Assembly (NCBI RefSeq): GCF_013626205.1
Contig: NZ_QHJE01000001.1
Location: 3,328,501-3,392,500, forward strand
Direction of reading: 5' to 3'
Source: Hyphomicrobium methylovorum
GTDB taxonomy: Bacteria; Pseudomonadota; Alphaproteobacteria; Rhizobiales; Hyphomicrobiaceae
DNA length: 64,000 nt
Below, piece by piece: positions 34,941 to 43,673 of this stretch; positions within the stretch are counted from its first letter, which is position 1, and every line of letters begins with the position of its first letter. The translations under genes were made by a program, and so were the position numbers. A model generated the notes under the pieces. It was not told the origin of the DNA and ran no database searches. It saw only the letters and a list, made by a program, of their open reading frames with translations.

Positions 34941-35089
34941 CCGTCATCCTCGCTCGAGCGCGACGCAGTCGCGTCGAATGCGCGAAAACGTTCGGCTGAA
35001 CAGCCCTGAAGACGAAGGAACGGCTTCGCCGAGTCTCACGCTGGATCCCCGGCCCACATTCGCTTCGCTCATTCGGCCGAGGATGACGG
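34941..35089. repeat. 149-bp intergenic inverted-repeat element
   Basis: The ends are a perfect 12-bp inverted repeat (CCGTCATCCTCG at 34941-34952, matched at 35078-35089). Inside lies a smaller hairpin, CGACGC-AGTC-GCGTCG (34961-34976), and GGATCCCCGGCC-type sequence near the right end. Intergenic elements with GTCATCC...GGATGAC ends are common in Hyphomicrobiales genomes. It fills nearly the whole space between the convergent gmk and rsmA genes and may serve as a bidirectional terminator. Confidence 0.75.
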
Positions 35090-35112
35090 AAGGGGTGAGC
35101 CAACTCGGAGGC

Positions 35113-35976
35113 TTATGCGAGTTCGCCGCGGTCGAAGATGGCGGCGAGGTGCGCGAATTCCGCGACAGAGAGATCTTCCGCCCTGCGTTCGGGTGCGATG
35201 CCTGCTTCGCGCAACAGGATTTCCGCCATCGGCGTCAGTTGCTTGAGGCTCGAGCGCAGCATCTTGCGGCGCTGACCGAAGGCGGATGCCGTTACGCGCG
35301 ACAGCGTTTCAACGCGGCAGGCGGGCTCCGGGCGTTCGCGCGGCCGGAACTCGACAACGGCCGAGGACACCTTCGGCGGCGGCGTGAAGGCCTCGGGCGA
35401 CAGATGTAGTGCGATCCGCGGCTCGGTCCGCCATTGCGACAGCACCGAGAGCCGTCCGTATGCTTTGCTGTTCGGCGCCGCTACGATGCGTTCTGCAACC
35501 TCGCGCTGGAACATCAGCACCATGCGATCGAACCACGGCGGCCAGGGATCCGTTTCGAGCCAACCGACGAGAAGCGCGGATGCAATGCCGTAAGGAAGAT
35601 TGGCGGCAATCGTGACGGGACGCTCTTCGCCGATGAGGCGAAGCCAATCGACTGCGAGGGCATCCGCAGCTTCAACTTCGAGACGGCCGGGATACGCGCG
35701 CGATATGTCTTCAAGCGCCGGGAGGCAACGGCTGTCCCGCTCAACGGCAACGATGCGTTTGGCGCCTTCCATAAGAAGGGCGCGCGTCAGCCCGCCGGGG
35801 CCGGGGCCGACTTCGATAATCGTGCGGTCGTCCAAGCTGCCTGCAAGGCGGGCAATCTTGCGCGTCAGATTGAGGTCGAGCAGAAAATTCTGGCCGAGCG
35901 ATTTTTTCGCGCGCAGTTCGTGGCGCTCGATGACGTCGCGTAGCGGGGGAAGGCCGTCCGGTGTCGCGGTGCTCAT
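35113..35976 (-). CDS. rsmA: 16S rRNA (adenine1518-N6/adenine1519-N6)-dimethyltransferase (KsgA)
   Basis: RsmA dimethylates two adenines near the 3' end of 16S rRNA, using SAM. The 287-residue protein has [11 protein letters not shown], motif [14 protein letters not shown], the acidic loop ERD, and the catalytic NLPYGIAS. It overlaps pdxA by 4 bp. The lptD-surA-pdxA-ksgA order is the same as in E. coli. Confidence 0.96.
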   Translation of the reverse strand: MSTATPDGLPPLRDVIERHELRAKKSLGQNFLLDLNLTRKIARLAGSLDDRTIIEVGPGPGGLTRALLMEGAKRIVAVERDSRCLPALEDISRAYPGRLEVEAADALAVDWLRLIGEERPVTIAANLPYGIASALLVGWLETDPWPPWFDRMVLMFQREVAERIVAAPNSKAYGRLSVLSQWRTEPRIALHLSPEAFTPPPKVSSAVVEFRPRERPEPACRVETLSRVTASAFGQRRKMLRSSLKQLTPMAEILLREAGIAPERRAEDLSVAEFAHLAAIFDRGELA

Positions 35977-37019
35977 GTCGACCCGGCAAATTGCCGACGT
36001 TCAACCATTTCGCCAGCCAGCTGTAGCGCTGCGATCAGGCTCGCCGCAGATGCCCTGCCTTTTCCAGCGATGCCGAACGCGGTGCCATGATCCGGCGACG
36101 TGCGCACGAAAGGAAGACCGAGCGTAACGTTGACGCCTTCGTCGAACGACAGCGTCTTGATCGGGATGAGCGCCTGATCGTGATACATCGCGATCGCCGC
36201 GTCGTAGTTTCGGCGTGCCGCGGCGTGGAACAGTGTGTCAGCGGAATGTGGGCCGGTGACGTTCAGTCCTTCCGCGCGCAAGGCGTCTACGGCCGGTTTG
36301 ACGACGTCGCGATCTTCGAGGCCCAGCGCGCCGTTCTCGCCCGCATGTGGATTGAGTCCGGTCAGGACGATCCGCGGTGCGTGAATACCGAAATCGCTCT
36401 TCAGCGCGGCAGCGGTGATGCGCGCAACGGCTACGATCTTCTCGGTCGTCAACAACACGGGCACGTCTTTCAGTGCGACGTGGATGGTGACAGGAACGAC
36501 CCGAAGCTCGGGAGAGGCAAGCATCATCACCGGGTCGGCGGGTTTGCCGGGCCAGTGGTCTTGCGCCAGTTCGCCGAGATATTCGGTGTGGCCTGCGTGC
36601 TTGAAGCCCGCCTCATACAACACGGCCTTCGCTATGGGGTTCGTGACGACGGCGCCAGCTCGACCGGCCGCAACGTCCGCCACGGCGCGCTTGATGGATT
36701 GGATCGTCGCTGGGCCGTTTTTAACGTCGGGCGTGCCCGGAACGGCGCTGACTGCGAGCGGCACTTCGACGACGGGGAGGGCCTTGGCAAAGACCGCTGC
36801 AGCAGCGGCAGCATTCGGCACGATGCGAACCGGTATTCGCGTCGTCAGTCGGTCGGCTGTCGTCGCGATCAGTTTGGGATCGGCGTAAAGCGCGAATGGC
36901 GGCACGTCGGACGTTTCGCGGACGCGCCACGCCTCCATCGCGATCTCCGGGCCGATACCGGCGGGATCACCCATTGTCAGGGCGAGCGGACTGGCAGCCT
37001 CCGCACGAGGAGCGGTCAT
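35973..37019 (-). CDS. pdxA: 4-hydroxythreonine-4-phosphate dehydrogenase
   Basis: PdxA oxidises 4-phosphohydroxythreonine in the DXP-dependent pathway to vitamin B6. The 348-residue protein opens with [15 protein letters not shown] and has metal-binding histidines in [17 protein letters not shown] and [11 protein letters not shown]. The following gene surA on the upstream side ends 1 bp away. The sequence is complete and of normal length. Confidence 0.95.
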   Translation of the reverse strand: MTAPRAEAASPLALTMGDPAGIGPEIAMEAWRVRETSDVPPFALYADPKLIATTADRLTTRIPVRIVPNAAAAAAVFAKALPVVEVPLAVSAVPGTPDVKNGPATIQSIKRAVADVAAGRAGAVVTNPIAKAVLYEAGFKHAGHTEYLGELAQDHWPGKPADPVMMLASPELRVVPVTIHVALKDVPVLLTTEKIVAVARITAAALKSDFGIHAPRIVLTGLNPHAGENGALGLEDRDVVKPAVDALRAEGLNVTGPHSADTLFHAAARRNYDAAIAMYHDQALIPIKTLSFDEGVNVTLGLPFVRTSPDHGTAFGIAGKGRASAASLIAALQLAGEMVERRQFAGST

Positions 37020-37020
37020 G

Positions 37021-38340
37021 CTAGCGGTACTCGATGTGTGCGTCTTCCCGCAGATCCTTGAGATAGCGCTGGGCCATCACTTCGAATTCTTTCTGCTTCA
37101 GCTCGCCTTCGACTTTGGTGCGCGCATCCGCATCGCCCGCGACGGCATCGCGGCCGCACACGACCCAAAGCTGGACCTCGCCTTCCTCGACGCTCGGCGG
37201 CAGCATTTCGCCATCGTGTGCGTTGAGCAGGAGGGTGCGTGTGGGTTCGGGGATCGACGATGTGCGGCGCTTGCCGAGCTGTTCGAACTTCGCGCCCGCG
37301 ACGCCGGTTGCGGCGGTTGCCGTCGATTTGCAATCTGTGAAGCGCGAGCGGATTTTTTCCGCGTCCTGCAGGCGCTGCGCGACGCCGTGTTCTTCCATCT
37401 TCTTCGGCAGCGTGATGCTGATACGCTGAATCTGCAACTCAGTATCTTGCTGTGCGGCGCCGCTCGCGCTGGCGACCATCTTGTCGACGTCTCTATTATT
37501 GATATTGATCAGCGGCCCGAAGCGGCGGCGGACGACTTCGTTCCAGGATAGCGCCGCACGGATGCGGTTCTTCATCGGATCGATGGACCCGCCAAGCTGC
37601 TGCGCAAACTGCTCCATCGTCATCTTATTGCGCTGGGCGATACCGGTGATGACGCGGTCCACCTCGGCATCTTCAATCGCAACGCTCTGCTTCTTAGCTT
37701 CCTGCAGTTTCAGCTTTTCGTCGATCAGCTCTTCGAGAGCCTGTTTCTTCACCGCAGGCAACGCCGTCTTGCGCGCGTTTTCGAGTGCCTGGCGCTGCAT
37801 GCTCATGCCGAATTCTTTTTTGCGCCGTTCGAAGATGGCGATGATCTCATCGCGCGACTTGCCCTGATTGGCTTCGACGACTTCGTTGAGAATGGCCTTC
37901 AGGCGCTCAGATGTTTTGGGATTCTTGACGATCGCTTCGAAGTTCGACTTCGCCTGCTGCTGCACGCTGGCGCCGCCGAGCATCATGGCGCGGCGGTCGA
38001 CTTCGAAACCGGTTACCGGCTCATCGTTGACGAGGGCGGTGATGGCGTGATCACCGGACATGGAGTCCATGCCAGCGTCACGACTTGCGGTCTCTGTGCC
38101 TTTCTTAGCTTTGGATGCCTTGCCAGCTTTCTTGTCTTTCGGCGTCGCTTCCATGTCCTTCGTGTCGCCGCCGACAGAGGGGCGAAGAAACGAGCCCGAG
38201 CCATCACCCGTGACGGCGACGGTGCCGCCTTGAGCCGATACCGGCGCGGACGCCAGCATCAGGGCGGACGGCAGCGCGGCTGCCAATGCGAGCAGGCGCA
38301 CGGAGCGCAAAATGGTCGAGTGTGTGTACAGGTTCGGCAT
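37021..38340 (-). CDS. surA: SurA-type periplasmic chaperone / peptidylprolyl isomerase
   Basis: SurA assists folding of outer-membrane proteins. The 439-residue precursor has a signal peptide (to about residue 36, PVSAQ), then a ~65-residue linker rich in Lys/Gly/Asp, then a SurA N-terminal domain (ITALVNDEPVTGFEVDRRAMML). The parvulin region is weakly conserved (QRISITLPKKMEEHGVAQRLQDAEKIRSRF), and I see no clear complete active site, so isomerase activity is uncertain. Position next to lptD supports the SurA assignment. Confidence 0.85.
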   Translation of the reverse strand: MPNLYTHSTILRSVRLLALAAALPSALMLASAPVSAQGGTVAVTGDGSGSFLRPSVGGDTKDMEATPKDKKAGKASKAKKGTETASRDAGMDSMSGDHAITALVNDEPVTGFEVDRRAMMLGGASVQQQAKSNFEAIVKNPKTSERLKAILNEVVEANQGKSRDEIIAIFERRKKEFGMSMQRQALENARKTALPAVKKQALEELIDEKLKLQEAKKQSVAIEDAEVDRVITGIAQRNKMTMEQFAQQLGGSIDPMKNRIRAALSWNEVVRRRFGPLININNRDVDKMVASASGAAQQDTELQIQRISITLPKKMEEHGVAQRLQDAEKIRSRFTDCKSTATAATGVAGAKFEQLGKRRTSSIPEPTRTLLLNAHDGEMLPPSVEEGEVQLWVVCGRDAVAGDADARTKVEGELKQKEFEVMAQRYLKDLREDAHIEYR

Positions 38341-38432
38341 CCGAAGTGGCGTCCAATGGGTCCCCGAGTCGCTAGGCCGTAGTTTATAGCAGCCGAAGCA
38401 ACCTATATGGCCTTATCCACATCAAGAGTGGC

Positions 38433-38466
38433 TAAAATCCGGAAGCTGTCAGGGTGAGGCTTCCGG
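38433..38466 (-). terminator. Possible hairpin terminator/attenuator after lptD
   Basis: On the minus strand an 8-bp stem (38459-38466 with 38439-38446, 12-nt loop) is followed by ATTTT. It lies about 50 bp downstream of the lptD stop and before surA, in the 177-bp spacer. Termination is probably partial, since surA-pdxA-rsmA follow on the same strand. Confidence 0.5.
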
Positions 38467-38517
38467 CATAGATATTTGCGCGGCTCGGCCGGATTTGGCT
38501 GGCGCGATAGACGCTTG

Positions 38518-41007
38518 CTACTGCGTGCGCTCGTCGCCGCCAAGGTTAAAGCCGAGCGTGTCGGTCTTCGCCGCGAAGTCACCAAGGTGCTTGAACTCGA
38601 AGCGCAGCATGAAGGTACGATCGGCCTCGATAGTATTATCCTTGTAGTTGGATTCAATGTACGAGGCGGTCAGCACGAAGCATTCGTCAGAGTATTTGAC
38701 GTTAACGGCATCGTAAAGGATCTCATCGGCGTCGATGTCGTAACGGACGATGCCGCCAACGCTCCAGCGATCCGTCAGGCGAAGGGTGACGCCGCCCAGG
38801 ATTTCCTGCTGCGGGATGCCCGTCCGAATACCCTGGCTTGGATTCAACGGATCATAGAGGAAAGCGTTGGAGTCGTAGCTGTAGCCGGCCTGCGCCGACA
38901 GCGGGCCGTAGTCGAACACCGCTGCTGTATCCTGGCGGCGAAGGTCCATCGACGATTGGTCGAAGCGGCTTTGCGAGATGATGCGGAACGAGTCGACGGG
39001 CGCGATGTAGGCACCGAGCACGTAATCGGAGCGATCCGTCTCAAGGCCGCTGTAGGGCGTGTAGATGTAGTTGCCGTCGTCGTCGCGGCCGGGATTCAAA
39101 TAAATGTTGTCGCCGCTTAGGTGATAGCTTTGCCCCGCGAGGAAGCGAGCATAGCCGCCATCATTCGCCTGGAACGTGTACTGCACGCCAACGTTGGCGC
39201 GTGTGCCCGTTTCGATACGGTCGTAGCCGGAGAACTTTGTAGTTGCGAACAGGTTGGTGTCGTCGAAGACGAGGCTCTGTGCGTCTTCGTTCGGGAAGCG
39301 GCGCTGCGGCAGGCTTTCCTGGTGCACGACAACCTGACCGATCGGCTCGACAATGTGGCTGGCGTTGCCGCTATGGGCGATCAACGGATAGGAGACCGTG
39401 GCGCCACCATCGACGACGCCGCGCGTAAGAGTATCACTGCCGACGAGGCGGGCAGTCGCCGGATTCACGGAGCCGTCCGGGTTCAGCGTTATCGACGTCG
39501 GGTCGTTATAGTCGTCGAACTGGTAGACATCGCCGCGAACGTTGGCGAACGGCGTGTAGCTGATGCCGATGGCGTCGGTCAGGCGGCGACGCCATTTCAG
39601 CTCAGTGACGATACGGTTGATGTTCTGGTTCCGCGTCGTGTCCGGGCTTGAGAATACCGTCGTGCCGTCTTCGCGCGTGAAGCTCAGCGCGTTCGTGTTC
39701 CAGCGCAATTCGCCGCCGAGCACGGGATCGGCGAAGACGTAGTTATAGTCAATGAGCGGATGGGCATAGCTTTCCGTTCGTGGCGTGTCTTCGGTCAACA
39801 AGCCGCCGAACTGGTAGAGCTTGGCGCTGAAGTAGTTCCGGTCCGATTGGCCCGTCAGGTAGATCTGGTTGACGCGGTCGGTGACCAGAAGGCTGTCGAG
39901 CTTATAGAAGCGACGGAACTGGTCGTCGCTTTCGACGATCGCGTCCCAGCCGAACTTCCACCAGCTCGATAGCCGGAACGCGCCATGCGTTTCGACGCTG
40001 CCGCGCAAGCCGTCGTATTTTGCATTCGTCGAAGGCGTTCCATCAAGATCGGCTGCATCCTGATCGATGCCCGCGAGCTTGACGTTGTAATATCCGTTGG
40101 CAAGGCGATGACGCCATTCGGCCTGCATGAAGAGGCCTTGATTGCTCATGTAGGTCGGCGTGATCGTCGCGTCGTAGTTCGGCGCGATCGCCCAATAATA
40201 GGGGATGCCGGTGATGTAACCGAGCGACGTGGAGTGTCCGTAGTCAGGCGTCAGGAAGCCAGACTTGCGCTTGACCGAGGGGTCAGGCGTCTGGAACCAC
40301 GGCATATAAAACACGGGCTGGCCGTAGATCTCGAAATACGCGTCCTGGTAGGTGATCGTCGCCGCGTCTGCGTCATGCACGATCCGGGCGGCGCTGATGC
40401 ACCAGAGCGGCGGCGTGTTCCCGTCGCTTTTGCACGGCGTGAAGCGGCCGTTTTCGAATTCGTTGACGTTGCCGCCGCGGCGCGTCGCGCGGTCTGCCGT
40501 GATGCGCGATTCATCCTTCGAGACGACTGAGAGCGACTGCACGAAGCCGTCCCGGAAATCGTCCGTCAGTGTGTAGCGGTCGGCGTGGACGATGTTGCCT
40601 TGCGGCTCCTTGAGCGTGACGTTGCCGATTGCCGTCAGCGTGCCGGCGCTCTGGTCATAGATGACCTCGTTCGCCGTCAACATGTTGTCGTTGTAGTAGA
40701 TTTCGACGTTTCCGCGCGCGATCACGCGGTTTCCGGACTTGTCGTAGATCAGTTGATCGCCCTGCAAACGCATGGGCTGCGTGTGATCTATCTTGGTGTC
40801 GACCTTGCCGAAAATGCTCTGATTGCTGCCGAAGGACGACGGCTGTTTTTTCTGGCTGAGGGCTTCCGTGGGATGGAGGGCCGTTGTTGCCAGAAGAGCC
40901 GTAAACAGGACGCACGAAAGCGCACGACCGGTTACCAGTGCCTTGAAGCTACTGGGACCGTCGCGTGACGTTCCGCAACCCTGCGGTGTCCGCGCCATAC
41001 GCCTCAC
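38518..41007 (-). CDS. lptD: LPS-assembly outer membrane protein LptD
   Basis: LptD is the beta-barrel that inserts lipopolysaccharide into the outer leaflet. The 829-residue precursor has a long, basic N-region and hydrophobic core (ALSCVLFTALLATTALHP) before ALSQ, then an OstA/jellyroll domain (MRLQGDQLIYDKSGNRVIARGNVEIYYNDN) and a large barrel region. The GTG at 41007 is favoured: it abuts the lptG stop (TGAGTG) and has GGAGGA seven bases upstream; the ATG at 40998 would be poorly spaced. Cys residues are few, so the E. coli-like disulfide arrangement is not evident. Confidence 0.94.
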   Translation of the reverse strand: MRRMARTPQGCGTSRDGPSSFKALVTGRALSCVLFTALLATTALHPTEALSQKKQPSSFGSNQSIFGKVDTKIDHTQPMRLQGDQLIYDKSGNRVIARGNVEIYYNDNMLTANEVIYDQSAGTLTAIGNVTLKEPQGNIVHADRYTLTDDFRDGFVQSLSVVSKDESRITADRATRRGGNVNEFENGRFTPCKSDGNTPPLWCISAARIVHDADAATITYQDAYFEIYGQPVFYMPWFQTPDPSVKRKSGFLTPDYGHSTSLGYITGIPYYWAIAPNYDATITPTYMSNQGLFMQAEWRHRLANGYYNVKLAGIDQDAADLDGTPSTNAKYDGLRGSVETHGAFRLSSWWKFGWDAIVESDDQFRRFYKLDSLLVTDRVNQIYLTGQSDRNYFSAKLYQFGGLLTEDTPRTESYAHPLIDYNYVFADPVLGGELRWNTNALSFTREDGTTVFSSPDTTRNQNINRIVTELKWRRRLTDAIGISYTPFANVRGDVYQFDDYNDPTSITLNPDGSVNPATARLVGSDTLTRGVVDGGATVSYPLIAHSGNASHIVEPIGQVVVHQESLPQRRFPNEDAQSLVFDDTNLFATTKFSGYDRIETGTRANVGVQYTFQANDGGYARFLAGQSYHLSGDNIYLNPGRDDDGNYIYTPYSGLETDRSDYVLGAYIAPVDSFRIISQSRFDQSSMDLRRQDTAAVFDYGPLSAQAGYSYDSNAFLYDPLNPSQGIRTGIPQQEILGGVTLRLTDRWSVGGIVRYDIDADEILYDAVNVKYSDECFVLTASYIESNYKDNTIEADRTFMLRFEFKHLGDFAAKTDTLGFNLGGDERTQ

Positions 41008-42102
41008 TCAGCCGTCCTCCTGATGCAGGAGCACCGTGGTTGAAATGGCCAGGGCCAAGATAACAGGCACCCACGCAGAGACCCACGCAGGCGTGAGTCC
41101 GGCGATACCAATTTGTCTTGCAATTTCCGAAAGCAAGAAGAACCCAACCCCACCTACCATCCCGGTCGTAACCATAGTCTGGATGCCGCCTGACCGGAAT
41201 GACCGCAATGACACAGTTGCCGCCAAAAGGACCATCGCCAGGCACAGGAGCGGACGAACCAGGAGGGACTGAAACTGAACGCGCAGCCTTTCGGTGGAAA
41301 GTTTAGCTTTTTCAGAGTCTTCGATTAGGCTCGGCAAGTCCCAAAAAGAAATAGAAAAAACGGTGCCCAAGGCCTCCTGAACGCGATCTGGCGTAAGGTA
41401 GGTCGAGACGTAGTAGGATGAGTATTTTTCGGGCTGCTGACCGAGGCGCGCGACCCACGCATCTTCCATGTCCCAGTAGCCGTCTTTCAGCTCGGCGCGG
41501 CCTGCATCGACGCGTTCGGTGAAATGCCCCTCGCGATCATAAGCGAAAAGCAGCACGCCCGTGAGGGTCAGGCCCCGATTAGACGCGGCTGCGGCTCCCA
41601 GAATCGATTCTCCATCGGCGCCGTTCTGGCGAATCCATGAGCCACCGCCCTGTGCGCGCAGGAGATTGGTTTCGTTGCCGAACGCTTTGGCGAAGATTTT
41701 CTCCGAGGTGGCGCGGCCGCGCGAGGCGAGCGGGTTGAAGACCGCCATGGAGAAAATCCCGACACAGAGCCCCACGAAGAGGCCGGGCTTCAGGAATTGC
41801 CACACGGACATGCCGCCGGCGCGCATGACGGCCAGCTCGCTTTTGCGATTGAGGTAGATCAACGTGCTGATGCTGCCGACGAGGACCGCGAAGCCGATCA
41901 GGAATTCGATGTATGCGGGCAGGCGGAGGAGGGCGATGCGCAGCAGCGTCAGCCCCGGAACATTCCCGAATTTTCCTGACATTCTAAGGAGTTCGACAAA
42001 GTCGATCATGAAGATCAGAAGGGCGCAAACGGCGAGCGTCGAGGTGATCGAAACCAGGAACAGCTTGGCGATATAGCGGGAGAGGGTGCTGACGCCGATC
42101 AT
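41008..42102 (-). CDS. lptG: LPS export ABC transporter permease LptG
   Basis: LptG pairs with LptF as the membrane part of the LptB2FG transporter that extracts LPS from the inner membrane. The 364-residue protein has about six membrane segments (STLAVCALLIFMIDFVELL and IALLRLPAYIEFLIGFAVLVGSIS near the N-terminus, three at the C-terminus) around a periplasmic jellyroll domain. It overlaps lptF by 4 bp and touches lptD. lptB and lptA/C are not in this window. Confidence 0.94.
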   Translation of the reverse strand: MIGVSTLSRYIAKLFLVSITSTLAVCALLIFMIDFVELLRMSGKFGNVPGLTLLRIALLRLPAYIEFLIGFAVLVGSISTLIYLNRKSELAVMRAGGMSVWQFLKPGLFVGLCVGIFSMAVFNPLASRGRATSEKIFAKAFGNETNLLRAQGGGSWIRQNGADGESILGAAAASNRGLTLTGVLLFAYDREGHFTERVDAGRAELKDGYWDMEDAWVARLGQQPEKYSSYYVSTYLTPDRVQEALGTVFSISFWDLPSLIEDSEKAKLSTERLRVQFQSLLVRPLLCLAMVLLAATVSLRSFRSGGIQTMVTTGMVGGVGFFLLSEIARQIGIAGLTPAWVSAWVPVILALAISTTVLLHQEDG

Positions 42103-43295
42103 GACGGCGTTCCTTGTGCTCTGCGACGGCGAAAGAGCGAGCGAAGCCCCGCGCCTATGAAGTCGGTTGCGTCGCTAATGTAATCGCGCAGGCCGGGGCC
42201 GGATCGCTGGACCTCCTGCCTTCTGAGAATGATCATCGATAGAACGATGGCGCCGATCGGCAGCGCATAGGCGACGATGACCATGCTCGGGTTGCGCGCC
42301 ATTGCGTTGTTCACCGCGAGACCGATGAGACGACAGGCTGCGGCCACGACGAATGTGATCACAAGGCTTTCCATGCGGCTCGATCGCGTCGATTGCGCCT
42401 GGCCGACGAACGCTATGATCAGAAACGCGAAGGCGATCGGATAAAACGGATTGCTCAGGCGCTCATGCAACTCGGCTCGGAATTGGCCGGGCGACTGGGC
42501 GTAGATTTTGCTGTCGGGTGCAGGATTGACGAGTTCATCGTAGTACCGCTCACGCGGCTTCAATTCACCCGCGCCGCCGTCCTGCGGTTCGAACCGGTCG
42601 AGGTCGACGACATATTTGTCAAACGCGACGATCTGGGGCGGCTCGTTGGCGTCCGTGCGGCGGATGATGTGGCCTTCCGTCATGACGAGGTAGGCCGTGC
42701 CGTCCTGCTTCACGATCGTCCCGTGCTCGGCGAGGTAGCTTTGCGTCTGCGCCTTGTCGCGCGTGTCGTGCATCACGAGGCCGAGAAGGCGGCCTTCGAC
42801 GTCACGGTCGCGGATGTGGAACATCAGGTTTTGTTCGGGGCTCGAAAACCGGCCGGGCTGGATGACTTGCGTGAGCAAATCACTGCGCACCTGCACCATG
42901 TAGTCACGCAGCGTGCGCATGCTCCACGGCTGCGCAAAATGTCCGACAAGCGCGAGGAAGACGCTGACGATGACCGCCAACAACAGCAGCGGACGCGCGG
43001 CCGTCCAGACTTTCGAGCCCGCGGCCGAGAGCACGATGAGCTCGCTGTCGGTATTGAGGCGGTTGAGCGTATGGATGGCGGCGATGAGGAACGAGAAGGG
43101 GGCGATGATCGCCATCAGATTGGGAACGGCGAGGGACGTCATCTTGATCAGAGTCCAGGTGTCCTGACCCTGGCTCGTCACGACGTTGAACTGGCGCAGT
43201 GCCAGCGCAATCCAGACAATGCCGGTCAGCGACACAAGGATCAGCAAAAACGATCCCGTGACCTGTCGAAACACATAGCGCGAAAAAATTCGCAT
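42099..43295 (-). CDS. lptF: LPS export ABC transporter permease LptF
   Basis: LptF is the second permease of LptB2FG. The 398-residue protein shows the YjgP/YjgQ layout: three N-terminal membrane segments (FLLILVSLTGIVWIALALRQF, ...LIAAIHTLNRL, LLLAVIVSVFLALVGHF), a periplasmic domain, and three C-terminal segments. FSRYVFRQVTGSFLL is typical of the start. It heads the lptF-lptG-lptD-surA-pdxA-rsmA operon. Confidence 0.94.
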   Translation of the reverse strand: MRIFSRYVFRQVTGSFLLILVSLTGIVWIALALRQFNVVTSQGQDTWTLIKMTSLAVPNLMAIIAPFSFLIAAIHTLNRLNTDSELIVLSAAGSKVWTAARPLLLLAVIVSVFLALVGHFAQPWSMRTLRDYMVQVRSDLLTQVIQPGRFSSPEQNLMFHIRDRDVEGRLLGLVMHDTRDKAQTQSYLAEHGTIVKQDGTAYLVMTEGHIIRRTDANEPPQIVAFDKYVVDLDRFEPQDGGAGELKPRERYYDELVNPAPDSKIYAQSPGQFRAELHERLSNPFYPIAFAFLIIAFVGQAQSTRSSRMESLVITFVVAAACRLIGLAVNNAMARNPSMVIVAYALPIGAIVLSMIILRRQEVQRSGPGLRDYISDATDFIGAGLRSLFRRRRAQGTPS

Positions 43296-43673
43296 GCGTC
43301 CGCCGTATCCCCCCAGCCGGCCATGCCGGCGCTGGCGCTTCCGCCGGCCGCTCGCCTAACCCCTCTACCTCGGAGGTCCCATACCACAGTGGCGGAATTT
43401 CGGCTCCAGGCTATGTGGCCGATGGTGTCGTGGAGCAGAATCGGCATTTGAACACAGAGAGTTGACCCTCTTTCGTGTTCTGGCGCTCGTAGACTGGAAT
43501 GCCCGTCTTGCCAGACCCGCGCGAACGACTAATCTAACGTGTCTCAACCTTCCTGACGTGTCCTCACCGCGGCCTCTTTCCGAGGCAGGCGCCGGACCGA
43601 ACCGCGGATCGGCGTTCGCGACTTCTCGAAAAACCATCCTGGTTCGAACCGTCCTCAATGGAGCTTATCTGAA
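43296..43673. promoter_or_regulatory. 378-bp divergent spacer between lptF and pepA
   Basis: No gene or RNA is supported. Near lptF it is very GC-rich with several GCCGGC words (43313-43355) that can fold in several ways. The rest is of ordinary composition. Promoters of the LPS-transport operon (minus) and of pepA (plus) must lie here, but I cannot place them reliably. Confidence 0.4.

Noticed and set aside
43313-43355. GC-rich stretch with repeated GCCGGC near lptF as a fourth palindromic element
   Set aside because: It lacks the GAGTCG half of the core and the 41-bp stem layout.
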